From the NCBI RefSeq assembly GCF_020711255.1, contig NZ_JAJFAW010000013.1, positions 1 to 64,000 on the forward strand: a stretch of 64,000 bases of DNA, given 5' to 3'. The position numbers and the translations under genes are program-made. The notes under the pieces are model-generated. The model worked only from the letters and a program-made list of their open reading frames with translations. It made no database searches and was not told the origin of the DNA. Of the stretch, positions 25,214-34,620 are shown in pieces; positions within the stretch are counted from its first letter, which is position 1; every line of letters starts with the position of its first letter. The stretch comes from Hymenobacter plasmatis (GTDB lineage: Bacteria > Bacteroidota > Bacteroidia > Cytophagales > Hymenobacteraceae).

Positions 25214-28200
25214 TTAGAGAGAGAAGTTCACGCCGAACGTGAAGGTGCGGGCGCTGGGGTAGGGCAGGTAGTCGATGCCCACCGAAGGCACCTGGTTGGC
25301 GCCGCGCTTCACCGTGTTGATTTCCGGGTCAAACCCGGAGTAGTTCGTAATCACGAACAGGTTCTGGCCCGTGGCGTAAATCCGGGCGCCCTTCATGAAG
25401 GTGCCCACGTTGCCGAAGCTGTACGCCAGCGTCAGGTTGGACAGTTTCAGGTAGTCGCCCTTTTCCAGGTAGCGCGTGGTGGCTGCCGAGGCGTTGCCGA
25501 GGGCTTCTTTGATGGGGTTCTCGAAGGTGGAGAGGGCAATGTTCTTGCCGGCGCCAATCTGGCCCACGTTGCCCACGGCATTGAGCGTGTTGTTGTAGAT
25601 GTACTGGCCAAAGACGCCGGTCATGTTCGCCACGAGGGAGAGCTTGCCGTAGCGGGCGTTGGCGGCCAGGCCCAGCAGCGTGCGGGGGTTGGGGCTGCCG
25701 GCGTACCCAATGGCGCCGAACGTATTAGACAAGCCTTTCTCACTGAGGCCATTGTACTGGGGCAGGAAGAAGGCGTTGATGGGGTAGCCGTTCTGGATAC
25801 TCTGCGACAGTGCCCCCGACAGGCCCTGCCCGTTGATGGCACCGGTGGGGATGCTGGCGCCGGTCAGGCCCGACACTTCGTTGCGCACGAAGGTGGCGTT
25901 GGCGTTCAGGCCAATCTCCACTTTCTCGTTGGTAACCAGGGTGGCACCCAGGGCCATTTCCACGCCCTTGTTCACAATCTTACCGTCGAGGTTCACCCAG
26001 TAGATGGCCTGTACCGGCGGCGCGGGCTGGCCGGGCAGCGAGGGAAACAGCAGGTCGGTGGTGGTCTTGTTGAAGTAGTCGGCCGTGAAGGTGAGGCGGT
26101 TGTTGAAAGCCCCGATGTCGATGCCCACGTTATACTGCGCATCGGCCTGCCACTTCAAGTTGGGGTTCGGGCCGTTGATGGGGGCCTGAGCGCCGTTGTT
26201 GTCCAGCGAGAAGCGGTATTGTGCCGCGCCGGCCGGAAACTCCTGGTTGCCCGTGCGGCCGTAGCCGGCCCGCAGCTTGAGTTGGCTGAGCTTCTCGGCA
26301 GGGAAGAAAGCCTCCTGGCCCAGGTCCCAGGCCGCGGCAAACGACGGGAAGTAGCCGACCCGCTCATTGGGGCCAAACTTGCTGCTTTCGTCGCGGCGCA
26401 GCGTGCCGGTCAGCACGTAGCGGTCTTTGAAATTCAGAATGGCCCGGCCAAACACCGACTGCAGCTGCGACGACGGGTCGACGAACGACGACACCTGGCG
26501 GTTTACCGAGCTGGAGTACTGAATGTAGTTGGTGTAGTCGAGGCCAAAGTTGCCAAAACCGCCCGCGTCGGCGTTGCCGTAGGCATTCACGTTGGAGCCG
26601 GAATTGGAGAACTTCGTGTACTCGTAGCCCAGTACGGCGTTCAGGTTCAGGCTGGAAGTCAGCGCCTTGTTGAAGTTCAGGGTGTGGGCGATTTGCTGGG
26701 TCACCAGCTCGTTGTTGCTGATGGCGGCAAAGCCCTGCTTCTCGATGCCGGGGTAGTTTATCAGGCGCTGGTCGATGGAGGTGCGTCGCTCGCCGCTGTT
26801 GTAATTCACGCTCAGCAGCATGCGGTACTGGAGCCAGTCGGTGAACTTATACGAGGGCGCGATGCTGGCCAGCACGGTGTTCACCCGCGAGTTGTCGTTG
26901 AACAGCTCCTGGGCCGCCAGCGGGTTCACCACGTCGCCGCTCTGGATAAAGAGCGAGCCGTCGGCGTTGCGAAGGGGCTGGGTGGGGTTCCACTGCAGGG
27001 CCTGCCCGATGAGGCTGCCCCGGAAACCGGCGTCGGTGGTAATCGGGGGCAGCTCCTCACGGAACTGGCTGGTGGCAATGTTCACGTCCACGCCCAGCTT
27101 CTTGCTTTCCAGAAACTGCAGGTTGGTGCTCAGGTTGGCGCTGTACTTCTTAAAGCCGCTTTTGCGCACAATGCCGTCCTGGTCGAGGTAGCCCAACGAG
27201 AGGCGGTAGCGGCCGGTTTCGCCGCCCCCGCTCATGGCCACGTTGTAGTTCTGCAGGCGGCCGGTGCGCAGAATTTCCTTGAGGGCGTCTACGTCGCCGC
27301 CCTTGTCGTTGGTGGCCGGGGCGCCGTAGTACGTGATGGCCTGCCGGTACTGGCTGGCGTTGAGGAAAGCCGGCCGGCGAAGCAGGGTCGAGAAGCCATT
27401 GGATACGCCCACGTTGAGCACCGGAGCGCCCGCTTTGCCTTTCTTGGTGGTGATGAGCACCACACCGTACGCGGCCCGCGAGCCGTAAATGGCGGTGGCC
27501 GAGGCGTCTTTGAGCACCGTCAAGGACTCCACGTCGTCGGGGTTGAGGAAGTTGAGCGGGTTGCTGTCGGCACCGGTGCCCACGTCGCCGGAAGCTACCA
27601 GGCCGGGCCGGGCCGTGCGGCCGTCGAGCGGCACGCCGTCCACTACGTACAGAGGCTGGCCGGTGCCCGTCACGGCCGAGTTGCCCCGGATGCGGATGGT
27701 GGCCGGCCCGCCGGGCTGGCCGCTGTTGTTGCTCACCTGCACGCCTGATACGCGGCCCTGAATCAATTGGTCAGGCGACGTAAAGGTGCCTTTGTTGAAA
27801 TCCTTCTCACCAATCACCGCAACGGCGCCGGTTACGTCCTGCTTGCGGGCGGTGCCGTAGCCCACCACCACGACCTCGCTCAGGCCCTGGGCATCTTCCT
27901 TCAGCGCTACCTGCACCGAGGTTTTGCCTGTGATGTCGACCTGCTGCGTGGCGTAGCCAACAAACGAAAACGACAGTGCCGTCGCGGTTTCGGGCACCTG
28001 CAGCGTAAAGGCGCCGTCGGCCCCGGTGCTGGTGCCTACCGTAGTGCCGGGCACGAGCACGGTTACCCCGGGCAAGCCCGTGGAATTAGCGTCGGTCACC
28101 TTGCCGGAAACCGCCCGATTGGTCTGCGCCTGCCCCAGCAAGGGGCATAAAATAGCCAGGATGGCCAACGCCAGCAGCCGAAGCCGTGGCATGAGCCGGA

Positions 28201-28255
28201 GCAGGCCAACGGGGGAAGCTGGCTGCTCGTGGTTTTTGTACCAGTCGTTACTCAT
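25214..28255 (-). CDS. SusC/RagA family TonB-linked outer-membrane transporter
   Basis: A 1013-aa outer-membrane TonB-dependent transporter. The signal peptide is followed by a carboxypeptidase-regulatory domain (VSGKVTDANSTGLPGVTV to LSFSFVGYATQQVDI). The plug carries the SusC signatures EVVVVGYGTARKQDVTGAVA and ATIRIRGNSAVTGTGQPLY, followed by VVDGVPLDGR. The barrel ends in an aromatic-rich strand with a final SARTFTFGVNFSL. The protein would import sugar bound by SusD, using TonB energy. The start at 28255 is the most upstream ATG; an ATG at 28192 (MPRLRLLALAILAIL) would give a more standard signal peptide. It is the first gene of the operon. Confidence 0.92.
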   Translation of the reverse strand: MSNDWYKNHEQPASPVGLLRLMPRLRLLALAILAILCPLLGQAQTNRAVSGKVTDANSTGLPGVTVLVPGTTVGTSTGADGAFTLQVPETATALSFSFVGYATQQVDITGKTSVQVALKEDAQGLSEVVVVGYGTARKQDVTGAVAVIGEKDFNKGTFTSPDQLIQGRVSGVQVSNNSGQPGGPATIRIRGNSAVTGTGQPLYVVDGVPLDGRTARPGLVASGDVGTGADSNPLNFLNPDDVESLTVLKDASATAIYGSRAAYGVVLITTKKGKAGAPVLNVGVSNGFSTLLRRPAFLNASQYRQAITYYGAPATNDKGGDVDALKEILRTGRLQNYNVAMSGGGETGRYRLSLGYLDQDGIVRKSGFKKYSANLSTNLQFLESKKLGVDVNIATSQFREELPPITTDAGFRGSLIGQALQWNPTQPLRNADGSLFIQSGDVVNPLAAQELFNDNSRVNTVLASIAPSYKFTDWLQYRMLLSVNYNSGERRTSIDQRLINYPGIEKQGFAAISNNELVTQQIAHTLNFNKALTSSLNLNAVLGYEYTKFSNSGSNVNAYGNADAGGFGNFGLDYTNYIQYSSSVNRQVSSFVDPSSQLQSVFGRAILNFKDRYVLTGTLRRDESSKFGPNERVGYFPSFAAAWDLGQEAFFPAEKLSQLKLRAGYGRTGNQEFPAGAAQYRFSLDNNGAQAPINGPNPNLKWQADAQYNVGIDIGAFNNRLTFTADYFNKTTTDLLFPSLPGQPAPPVQAIYWVNLDGKIVNKGVEMALGATLVTNEKVEIGLNANATFVRNEVSGLTGASIPTGAINGQGLSGALSQSIQNGYPINAFFLPQYNGLSEKGLSNTFGAIGYAGSPNPRTLLGLAANARYGKLSLVANMTGVFGQYIYNNTLNAVGNVGQIGAGKNIALSTFENPIKEALGNASAATTRYLEKGDYLKLSNLTLAYSFGNVGTFMKGARIYATGQNLFVITNYSGFDPEINTVKRGANQVPSVGIDYLPYPSARTFTFGVNFSL

Positions 28256-28667
28256 AAGTGAAAAAAAGTGGTGGGATAAAAGAGTATGGTGAAAAAGAGC
28301 TTTTGAGGATTAAGCCAAGGGCCCCAAACGATTGCAGGGCAGAGTTGAGCTGCTTAAGGAGTTTCTGGCAGCAGTTGAGCTACCAGAGCTGTTGTGGGTG
28401 GCTACCCAGCCTTTGGGATTCGTCTGGAACTTTGCTGCCGACCAGCGCTGCGTTCCAGAATCAAGAGTTGTGGGACTTCGCTGCTAAACCTGGCCGAGAT
28501 TGGTAAAGCCTTGATGCCCTAGGAAACTGCGACTTACCTATGCAAAGCCGAGGGCCGTTTTCCACAAGCCCCAATCGGCAGTAAAGAAGGACTCGACTAA
28601 AGACAGCTGGCTCACCAGACATTAAGAGAAGGAGTAGCGTCTTGACTCCTGCATCTCGTGTTCATAT

Positions 28668-28681
28668 CGCAAACGTTTGCG
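28668..28681. promoter_or_regulatory. LacI/PurR-type operator-like palindrome
   Basis: CGCAAACGTTTGCG is an exact 14-bp palindrome with a central CG. This is the shape of LacI-family operators and closely matches the core of the E. coli PurR site. It lies about 410 bp upstream of the susC start and 300 bp upstream of the regulator, just before the plus-strand -7 element. No LacI-family gene is in the window. A regulator acting in trans is inferred. Confidence 0.6.
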
Positions 28682-28694
28682 GTCTATGCAGTTT

Positions 28695-28702
28695 TAGGTT
28701 TG
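28695..28702 (+). promoter_or_regulatory. Bacteroidota-type -7 element for the SusR-like gene
   Basis: TAGGTTTG matches the TAnnTTTG consensus exactly. A TTTG at 28676-28679 is only 15 nt upstream, shorter than the usual 19-21, so the -33 part is weak. The palindrome at 28668-28681 overlaps the place where the -33 contact would be made, so a bound repressor would block it. Confidence 0.45.
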
Positions 28703-28983
28703 GCAAATGAATCGGCCTGCGTAGTCGGATGAAAACCAGCATTGCCAATCTGCCAAAAAATATTAATTGTTATTTGCAGTAAAATGCAAATAATCAATAA
28801 TTTGTCTCTGGCTCTCAAACAAAAAATATCAGTCAATTATTACAGGTAATATTTCCTGACTTGCTTGCTCATTCCTTCTTTTGAATATTCCAGCTCAACT
28901 CTGCCACCGCCGGAGATGGCCGGTGCTGCTGGGCTGTAAGCGCCGGGCTGCTGGCGCTCCATGCTATTCACCACACCTGTAAA

Positions 28984-30714
28984 TTGAAAGTCTGCGCTCC
29001 CGCTTTTCTCGCTGCTGCCTCTCTGCCCCCGGCCGTGGCGTCGCCAGTCATTTCCAGATTAGCTTGGTTACTTGGGCTGTGCTGCCTGCTGCTTCGGGCC
29101 GCGCCCTGCCAGGCCAGCGACGGCAAAACCGACAGCCTGCTGCGGGTACTCGACCAGACCCTGGCCCGCCAGCCCATCTACGACCAGCAACGGCTCAACC
29201 GGCTGGCCGTGCTGAAAGCAGAGCTCCGGTCCCGGCGGAGCGATGAGGCCGCCAGCTTTGACCTGGCTCTGTTTATCTGCGACGAATACCAGGAGTTCAA
29301 GTACGACTCGGCCTTTGCCTACAGCCTGATGCTGGGCAAGCTGGCCCGGCGGCTGCACAGCCCCGAAAAACTGCAAACCGCGCGTACCAAGCTGGCGCAT
29401 ACCCTGCGCTCGGCCGGGTTATTTAAGGATGCGTTCGATACGCTGAAGGTTATCAACGTGCAGCGGCTGGAGCCGCGCTACCAGGCCGAGTTCTACGAAG
29501 TGTATAGCATCGTCTGCATTGAGCTGGCCGCCTACGACCAAGACAGCTACTTCGAGCCGCTGTATAAAGCTCAGGCCTACGCCTATGCCGATTCGGCGGC
29601 CCGCAAGGAGCCCAGCGGCTCCTACGTGCATCTCAAGCAGCTGATATTTAAGGCACGACAGCGAAACGACCTGCAAGCCGGTGCGGCGGCCTACGCCCGA
29701 CTGCTACGCCTGCCCCTCACGCCGCACCAGGTGGCCGTCAATGCCAGTTCGCTGGCCATTATATACCAGCAGGCCGGCCAGCCCGATAAGGCCGCGCAGC
29801 TGATGACTGTGGCGGCCATCAACGACATTAAATCGGCCACGAAGGAGGGCATCGCGCTGTTCAATGTGTCGTCGTACTGCTACCGGCACGGCGACCTGCC
29901 GCGGGCGTACCGCTACATCACGGCGGCGAAGGAAGCGGCGGTATTCTTCCGTGCCCGGCAGCGTTTGCTGGAGATGTCGCCCATTGCCGCGCGCATCGAC
30001 GGCGAGAAAATCATTTCCGTGGAGCACCAGCGCCAGCAGGCCCGCAATTATGCCTGGGCCATTGGGCTGATGGCGGCGCTGGTACTCGGCCTGGCTGTGG
30101 TTATCTACCTGCAGCTGCGACGGTTGCGGATAGCCGGCCGGCTGTTGGCCGCCACCAACCAGCGGCTGCACGGCAACAACAACAAGCTGCAGGAGCTCAA
30201 CAGTACCCAGCAGCAGCTCAACGACCAGCTGCAGGCGCTCAACCGCAACCTGAACGAGGCCAACCACATCAAAGAAGAGTACATCGGCTACTACTTCAGC
30301 AATGCCTCGCGCTACGTCAACCAGCTGGAAGCCCTCCAAAACAAGCTAAGCACCTTGCTAAAAACCAAACAGGTAGCCACCGCGCAACGCCTGGTGGAAG
30401 ACATTGACATCAAAGCGGAGCGCATCGATTTGTTCAAACGGTTTGATACCGGCTTCATCCGGTTGTTTCCCGGCTTCGTCGCCGATTTCAACGCCCTTTT
30501 TCCGGAAGCCGACCGCATCGTTTTGCCAGACGACCAATTGCTTACCACCGAGCTGCGCATTTTCGCTCTGATTCGCCTGGGTATTACTGATAGCGAACAG
30601 ATTAGCCGCATATTGGGCTACTCCATTCACACGGTATACGCATATAAAACCAAGGTGAAAAACCGCTCCTTTGTGCCCAACGAAGCTTTTGAAGCTAAGG
30701 TGCTGGCGATATAG
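28984..30714 (+). CDS. Membrane TPR regulator with C-terminal HTH (DUF6377, SusR-like)
   Basis: A 576-aa putative sensor-regulator. After an N-terminal hydrophobic segment ([20 protein letters not shown]), residues about 60-330 are helical TPR-like repeats. A membrane helix follows ([21 protein letters not shown], about 358-378), then a coiled coil ([17 protein letters not shown] to [20 protein letters not shown]). The last 100 residues hold a LuxR-like HTH ([20 protein letters not shown], then [14 protein letters not shown]). This layout fits the DUF6377 family, to which SusR-like regulators appear to belong. It probably senses periplasmic sugar and controls the adjacent SusCD locus. No ATG is in place: TTG at 28984 or GTG at 29035 must be used. 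Confidence 0.75.
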   Translation: MKVCAPAFLAAASLPPAVASPVISRLAWLLGLCCLLLRAAPCQASDGKTDSLLRVLDQTLARQPIYDQQRLNRLAVLKAELRSRRSDEAASFDLALFICDEYQEFKYDSAFAYSLMLGKLARRLHSPEKLQTARTKLAHTLRSAGLFKDAFDTLKVINVQRLEPRYQAEFYEVYSIVCIELAAYDQDSYFEPLYKAQAYAYADSAARKEPSGSYVHLKQLIFKARQRNDLQAGAAAYARLLRLPLTPHQVAVNASSLAIIYQQAGQPDKAAQLMTVAAINDIKSATKEGIALFNVSSYCYRHGDLPRAYRYITAAKEAAVFFRARQRLLEMSPIAARIDGEKIISVEHQRQQARNYAWAIGLMAALVLGLAVVIYLQLRRLRIAGRLLAATNQRLHGNNNKLQELNSTQQQLNDQLQALNRNLNEANHIKEEYIGYYFSNASRYVNQLEALQNKLSTLLKTKQVATAQRLVEDIDIKAERIDLFKRFDTGFIRLFPGFVADFNALFPEADRIVLPDDQLLTTELRIFALIRLGITDSEQISRILGYSIHTVYAYKTKVKNRSFVPNEAFEAKVLAI

Positions 30715-30883
30715 CTGCCGCTTCTGCAGTAGCAGGCATTAGCCTTCAAATGGCTTTGCGAAAGGCCGGTGATGTACTGCTTGAAGGAATTGTTGCAACA
30801 GGGCGAATGCGCAAGCCTGAGGCTGTCCACAATTGTGGCTCCGTCCCAACAGTGAAGTGCAAAAAATGGCAATGCGCGAAGGC

Positions 30884-30923
30884 AGTCAGCCGCTCCCCAC
30901 CGGTTGGCGAGGAGCGGCTGACT
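30884..30923. terminator. Bidirectional terminator hairpin
   Basis: Exact 13-bp arms, AGTCAGCCGCTCC at 30884-30896 and GGAGCGGCTGACT at 30911-30923, with a 14-nt loop. It lies between the convergent regulator (stop 30714) and TonB receptor (stop 30943). The T run on the plus side is poor. Confidence 0.6.
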
Positions 30924-30942
30924 ATAGTTCACCGATGCTGTA

Positions 30943-33405
30943 CTATTGCTGGCCGGTGCGGCGCAGTTCCTCTAGCTCACTGTTGCGGGGGCGGGCCGCT
31001 GCCTGCTGCCCGTGCTGGAAGCGGTAGCGTAGCGTCAGCCGCAGGCTTTGGGTGCCGGTGTACTGGTCAAAGGCGTTGACGTTGCCGTTGATGTTGGCTG
31101 CGCCGCGGATGCGGCGGGTCCGGAAAAGGTCGGTGGCGCTCAGGCTCAGGTCCAGCTTGTCGTGGCAGAAGGCGCGTTTCAGGCCGGCGTCGACCCACCA
31201 GTTGGCTTGCAGGCGGTAGAGGCCGTAGGCCATCGGGCCCTGGTAGCCGCTGTTTACTTCCAGACGCAGCCCGCGCGGCAGTTGCACGGTTTGGGTCGAC
31301 TGCAGCTGCACGAGCAGCTGTTGGTTGCGCAGCGCCAGGCCGCTGAGGGGTAACTCGAAGCGCTGGTAGGCCAGCGTGGCGTGGTTACTCATCTGCCAGC
31401 TCGCCGCCACCCGCACCGGCGCCAGCACCGTGGCGCTGAGGCTGCGGAAGCGCTGCACGTTCTGCTGCTGAAATACCGTCGTCTTGTCGGCGGCGTGTTG
31501 CTCGGGTACTTCGGCCATGTAGCCCTGCGTGGTGGCGTAGCCCAGCACTAGGTTGTACTGCTGCTTGAGCGTCTGGCTAACTTCGAATGAGCTGGTGTAT
31601 TGGGGCTTGAGGCCGGGGTTGCCCTTTATCCAGGAGTAGGGGTCGAGGTAGAAAATGAAGGGGTTCAGGCTTTCGTAGCGGGGCCGGTCGAGGCGGCGGC
31701 TGTAGCTGTAGCCCACCTGATAGTCGGCGCTAACCTGCTGCTGCACGCTCACGGTCGGGAACAGGTTCAGGTAGTTGCGGCCGGTGGTTTGGGCCAGGGT
31801 CAGCGAGTGGCCGTTGGTCAGGGTTTGTTCGGCCCGCAAGCCGCCCTGCACCTGCCAGGTTTTGCCGAAGTGCGTAGCGAGGCTGGCGTAGGCCGCGTAC
31901 ACCGTTTCCTGGTAGAGGAAGTGGTTGCTGCGGGTGGCGTCGAGCGGCGCGGCGGCATCAGAGCCAGTATAGAAGCGCACTTCGTTGTCGGAGGCCACGT
32001 GGCTGGCTTTGGCGCCCAACTCGAGCTTGGTCTGGCGGCCGAGGGGCTTGCTGAAATCCAGCTTGGCCGCGTAGATGGTGTAGGCCACCGGGTTTTCGCT
32101 GCTGAGCCGCGTGGTGTAGCCCTGCCCGGGGTGGCCCAGGCTGTCGTAGTCGTTGCGGAAAGTTGAGCTGCTCGTGCTGCTGAGGCGGGCGTAGTCTACA
32201 TCGGCGCTTAGCGAAGTGCCCACCGTATCGAGCCGGCCGGCGTAGTGCAGGTTCGCGGTGCCGTTGGCGAAGTGGCCGTCGGTGTGGTTGCGGGCCTGGA
32301 TGAACAGGTCATTGGCTGCGCTGCCGTCGCGCAGCAGGGAGCCGGTGCTGAAGTTGTCGTTGGCATTGCGCTGCGTCAGGTTCAGGCTGGCGCCCAGGCT
32401 GTGGCGGGGGCTGAGGGCGTAGTCGGCGCCCAGACGCAGGGCGGGCACGTCGCGGAGGCCTTCTTCACGGCCGTTCTGGTCGAAGGTGCTGGTGCGCGTT
32501 TCGCCCCGGAATTCGCGGTGCATGGCCAGGGTGCGGAAGCGGGTGCGCCGGGCCAGGTCCACGCCCACGGTGGCGTTCCAGCGGCCCTGGCGGTAGCTCA
32601 GGTCAGTGCCGGCGCTGTAGCCGTGCAGCGTGCTGTACTGGTAGCCGGCGTAGGCGCTGCCGCTCAGGCCGCTCATCGTGTTTTTCTTCAGGGTGAGATT
32701 AATCACGCCAGCCGAGCCAGCCGCGTCGTCCTTGGCCGAGCCGCTGGTGCTGATTTCCAGGTCGCGCAGGTTTTCGGCGCTCATGCTTTGCAGCAGGTTC
32801 TGCAGCTCCTTGCCCGTGAGGTAGGTGCGCTTGCCGTCGATGAGCACCTGCACACCGGCCTTGCCGTTGAGCTGCAGGTTGCCGTCCTGGTCCACGGCCA
32901 CGCCAGGGGCCCGGGTCAGTACGTCCAGGGCGGTGCTGCCGCCGGCCAGGGCCGAGCCGGCTACCGTGACAATCAGCTTGTCGGCGTCCTTGGTGACGGT
33001 CGGGCGCACGGCCCGTACCTGCACTTCCTGCAGTTGCTGTGCGTCGGGGTGCAGCACCAGCCGGCCGAAGTCTTTGCTGAAACTGGGGCCACTTACGTCA
33101 AAAGCGGGCGTTTGCAGCGGCGCGTAGCTCAGCATGTTCAGCTTCAGCACATAGGTGCCTTTGGCGGGGGTGGGCAGGGCAAACTTGCCGTCCACATCGG
33201 CCGCGATGCCGGTGATGAGGGCCGTGGTAGCCGCGTCCAGCAGCACCACATTGGCGAAGCTCACGGCCGCGCCTTTGTCGTCGGTGGCGGTGCCGGTCAG
33301 GGTGCCGCGGCTCTGGGCCTGGCTAAAGAGGGGCAGCAGGCCCATCCAGCAGAGCAGCAGCCAGAGCACCCGGCAAGGAAAGCAGAAAGTAGCAGGCGTT
33401 TTCAT
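30943..33405 (-). CDS. TonB-dependent receptor / outer-membrane beta-barrel protein
   Basis: An 820-aa outer-membrane protein. Signal peptide MKTPATFCFPCRVLWLLLCW continues to FSQAQ. Next come a carboxypeptidase-regulatory domain (GTLTGTATDDKGAAVSFANV) and a plug (ALDVLTRAPGVAVDQDGNLQ, then LNGKAGVQVLIDGKRTYLTG). The rest is a beta-barrel of the OMP_b-brl_3 type with the end TQSLRLTLRYRFQHGQQAAA. It lacks the SusC VVVGYGT signature and has no adjacent SusD, so it is not a Sus importer. The substrate is unknown (metal chelate, peptide or vitamin are possible). I chose the ATG at 33405. Confidence 0.8.
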   Translation of the reverse strand: MKTPATFCFPCRVLWLLLCWMGLLPLFSQAQSRGTLTGTATDDKGAAVSFANVVLLDAATTALITGIAADVDGKFALPTPAKGTYVLKLNMLSYAPLQTPAFDVSGPSFSKDFGRLVLHPDAQQLQEVQVRAVRPTVTKDADKLIVTVAGSALAGGSTALDVLTRAPGVAVDQDGNLQLNGKAGVQVLIDGKRTYLTGKELQNLLQSMSAENLRDLEISTSGSAKDDAAGSAGVINLTLKKNTMSGLSGSAYAGYQYSTLHGYSAGTDLSYRQGRWNATVGVDLARRTRFRTLAMHREFRGETRTSTFDQNGREEGLRDVPALRLGADYALSPRHSLGASLNLTQRNANDNFSTGSLLRDGSAANDLFIQARNHTDGHFANGTANLHYAGRLDTVGTSLSADVDYARLSSTSSSTFRNDYDSLGHPGQGYTTRLSSENPVAYTIYAAKLDFSKPLGRQTKLELGAKASHVASDNEVRFYTGSDAAAPLDATRSNHFLYQETVYAAYASLATHFGKTWQVQGGLRAEQTLTNGHSLTLAQTTGRNYLNLFPTVSVQQQVSADYQVGYSYSRRLDRPRYESLNPFIFYLDPYSWIKGNPGLKPQYTSSFEVSQTLKQQYNLVLGYATTQGYMAEVPEQHAADKTTVFQQQNVQRFRSLSATVLAPVRVAASWQMSNHATLAYQRFELPLSGLALRNQQLLVQLQSTQTVQLPRGLRLEVNSGYQGPMAYGLYRLQANWWVDAGLKRAFCHDKLDLSLSATDLFRTRRIRGAANINGNVNAFDQYTGTQSLRLTLRYRFQHGQQAAARPRNSELEELRRTGQQ

Positions 33406-33642
33406 GGTTTTGGGGTTGGGTTTGAGCAGTGAGTGACGGTCGTTTGGCGGGTCAATCAATTGATGCTCAAAAGTGCCCAACCCCAGAACCTAGCGAAACC
33501 AGAAAGTCACGAAGGCGGAAATGCGGGGGGTGAACGGGGATATCCGGGCGATGAAAAAGCCGGGGTGGGACGGCGCTTTGGCCGTCATGCATCGCGCGTC
33601 GAGGCGGAGTTCGGTAGAGCCAAGCAGCTCGCCCGCGCCTCT

Positions 33643-33729
33643 TGTCATGCAGAGCGCAGCGAAGCATCTTATCAGGTTCGAACAATTCGTTCCGCGGCGA
33701 TAAGATGCTTCGCTGCGCTCTGCCTGACA
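33643..33729. repeat. Palindromic intergenic repeat, family A, copy 1
   Basis: Arms 33643-33673 and 33699-33729 pair over 31 bp with one mismatch; the loop is 25 nt. The core of each arm, GAGCGCAGCGAAGCATCTT, is shared with copy 2 at 59484-59578. No transposase is between or beside the arms. Confidence 0.9.
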
Positions 33730-33783
33730 GGCGATTGGGTTACTCGTGGAGTAGAGCGATGCGGACTAGGAATAACCCCCAAC

Positions 33784-33826
33784 AAAAAGCCCGACCACGC
33801 CCGTAATGAAACAGGCGTGGCCGGGC
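33784..33826 (-). terminator. Terminator of the LytS/LytTR operon
   Basis: The stem GCCCGACCACGCC / GGCGTGGCCGGGC (one A-C mismatch) has a 12-nt loop. On the minus strand it is followed by TTTTTG. It begins 26 bp past the response-regulator stop at 33853. Confidence 0.75.
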
Positions 33827-33852
33827 GGGCAAAATGAATGCGACTCAGCAGC

Positions 33853-34620
33853 TCAGGAGTCCAGCCACTGCTTGAAGGCGGCAGCGCGGGGGCTGCTGAT
33901 GAACGTGTCCTCTGCGGTCGCCGGGTTGAGCAGCAGGAACAAGCGGCCTTTCAGGTAAGGCTTCACCTCGCGCACGGCGGTGATGTGCACCAGCAGTTGC
34001 CGGTTGGCGCGGAAAAACAGCTGCGGGTCAAGCTGTTCCTCCAGCTGGTCGAGCGTGAAGTTGACGATGTAGCGCTTCTTCTCGTGGGTGACCAGGAACA
34101 CCACCGCGTCTTCGGCTTGGAAGTAGGCGATTTCCGGCAGCTGCACCACCTTGATGCTCGGCCCCACCTTGACCAGAAAGCGGGAGCGGAGCGGCCGCTG
34201 CGCGGGCGCCTGTAAAGTCTGCAGCAGCCCCTGCAGGTTGCCCAGGCCCTCGGCCAGGAAGTGCCGGCGCGACTCGTCGTACATGCGCAGCGCGGCCGCC
34301 ACGTCCTCGCGCTTCACGGGCTTGAGCAAGTAATCAATGCTGTTGACTTTGAAAGCCTCGAGGGCGTACTGATTGTACGCCGTGGTGAAGATGACCGGGC
34401 AGCGCACCTCCACTTGCCGGAAGATGTCGAAGCTGCTGCCGTCGGAGAGGTGGATGTCGCAGAAAATCAGGTCGGGCGCCTGGTGCAACTTGAGCCACTC
34501 CACGGCTTCTTCCACCGAACCGAGTATGCCTACTAGATCCGCCTCGGGGCGCACCTGCCGGATGAGGTCGGTCAGGATATCGGCCGCAAATTGCTCGTCC
34601 TCAATTATCAGCGTCTTCAT
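33853..34620 (-). CDS. LytTR family response regulator
   Basis: A 255-aa two-component regulator. The receiver domain (1-120) has the acidic pocket in MKTLIIEDEQFAAD, the phospho-acceptor Asp in LIFCDIHLSDGSSFD, Thr in VIFTTAYNQYAL and Lys in DYLLKPVKRED. The C-terminal LytTR DNA-binding domain (about 150-245) has VGPSIKVVQLPEIAYFQAED and FRANRQLLVHITAVREVKPY. The start overlaps the kinase end by 20 bp, so the two are translationally coupled. A target is not evident in the window; the next gene on that strand is the TonB receptor beyond the terminator. Confidence 0.92.
   Translation of the reverse strand: MKTLIIEDEQFAADILTDLIRQVRPEADLVGILGSVEEAVEWLKLHQAPDLIFCDIHLSDGSSFDIFRQVEVRCPVIFTTAYNQYALEAFKVNSIDYLLKPVKREDVAAALRMYDESRRHFLAEGLGNLQGLLQTLQAPAQRPLRSRFLVKVGPSIKVVQLPEIAYFQAEDAVVFLVTHEKKRYIVNFTLDQLEEQLDPQLFFRANRQLLVHITAVREVKPYLKGRLFLLLNPATAEDTFISSPRAAAFKQWLDS

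Larger units (their letters stand above)
28256..28983. other. 728-bp divergent regulatory region
   Basis: This gap lies between the starts of the SusC gene (minus) and the SusR-like regulator (plus). It contains the 14-bp palindrome at 28668-28681 and a plus-strand -7 element at 28695-28702. An AT-rich stretch lies at 28740-28860. I found no complete minus-strand TAnnTTTG promoter for susC, so its promoter may be regulator-dependent. No gene or RNA structure was recognised. Confidence 0.6.
33406..33852. other. 447-bp intergenic region
   Basis: Holds the family A hairpin repeat (33643-33729) and the LytTR-operon terminator (33784-33826). The rest is upstream DNA for the TonB receptor gene on the minus strand. 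I see no coding frame with family features. Confidence 0.6.

Noticed and set aside
33643..33729. Family A hairpin as IS terminal inverted repeats
   Set aside because: Only 25 nt separate the arms, no transposase frame and no target duplications were seen.
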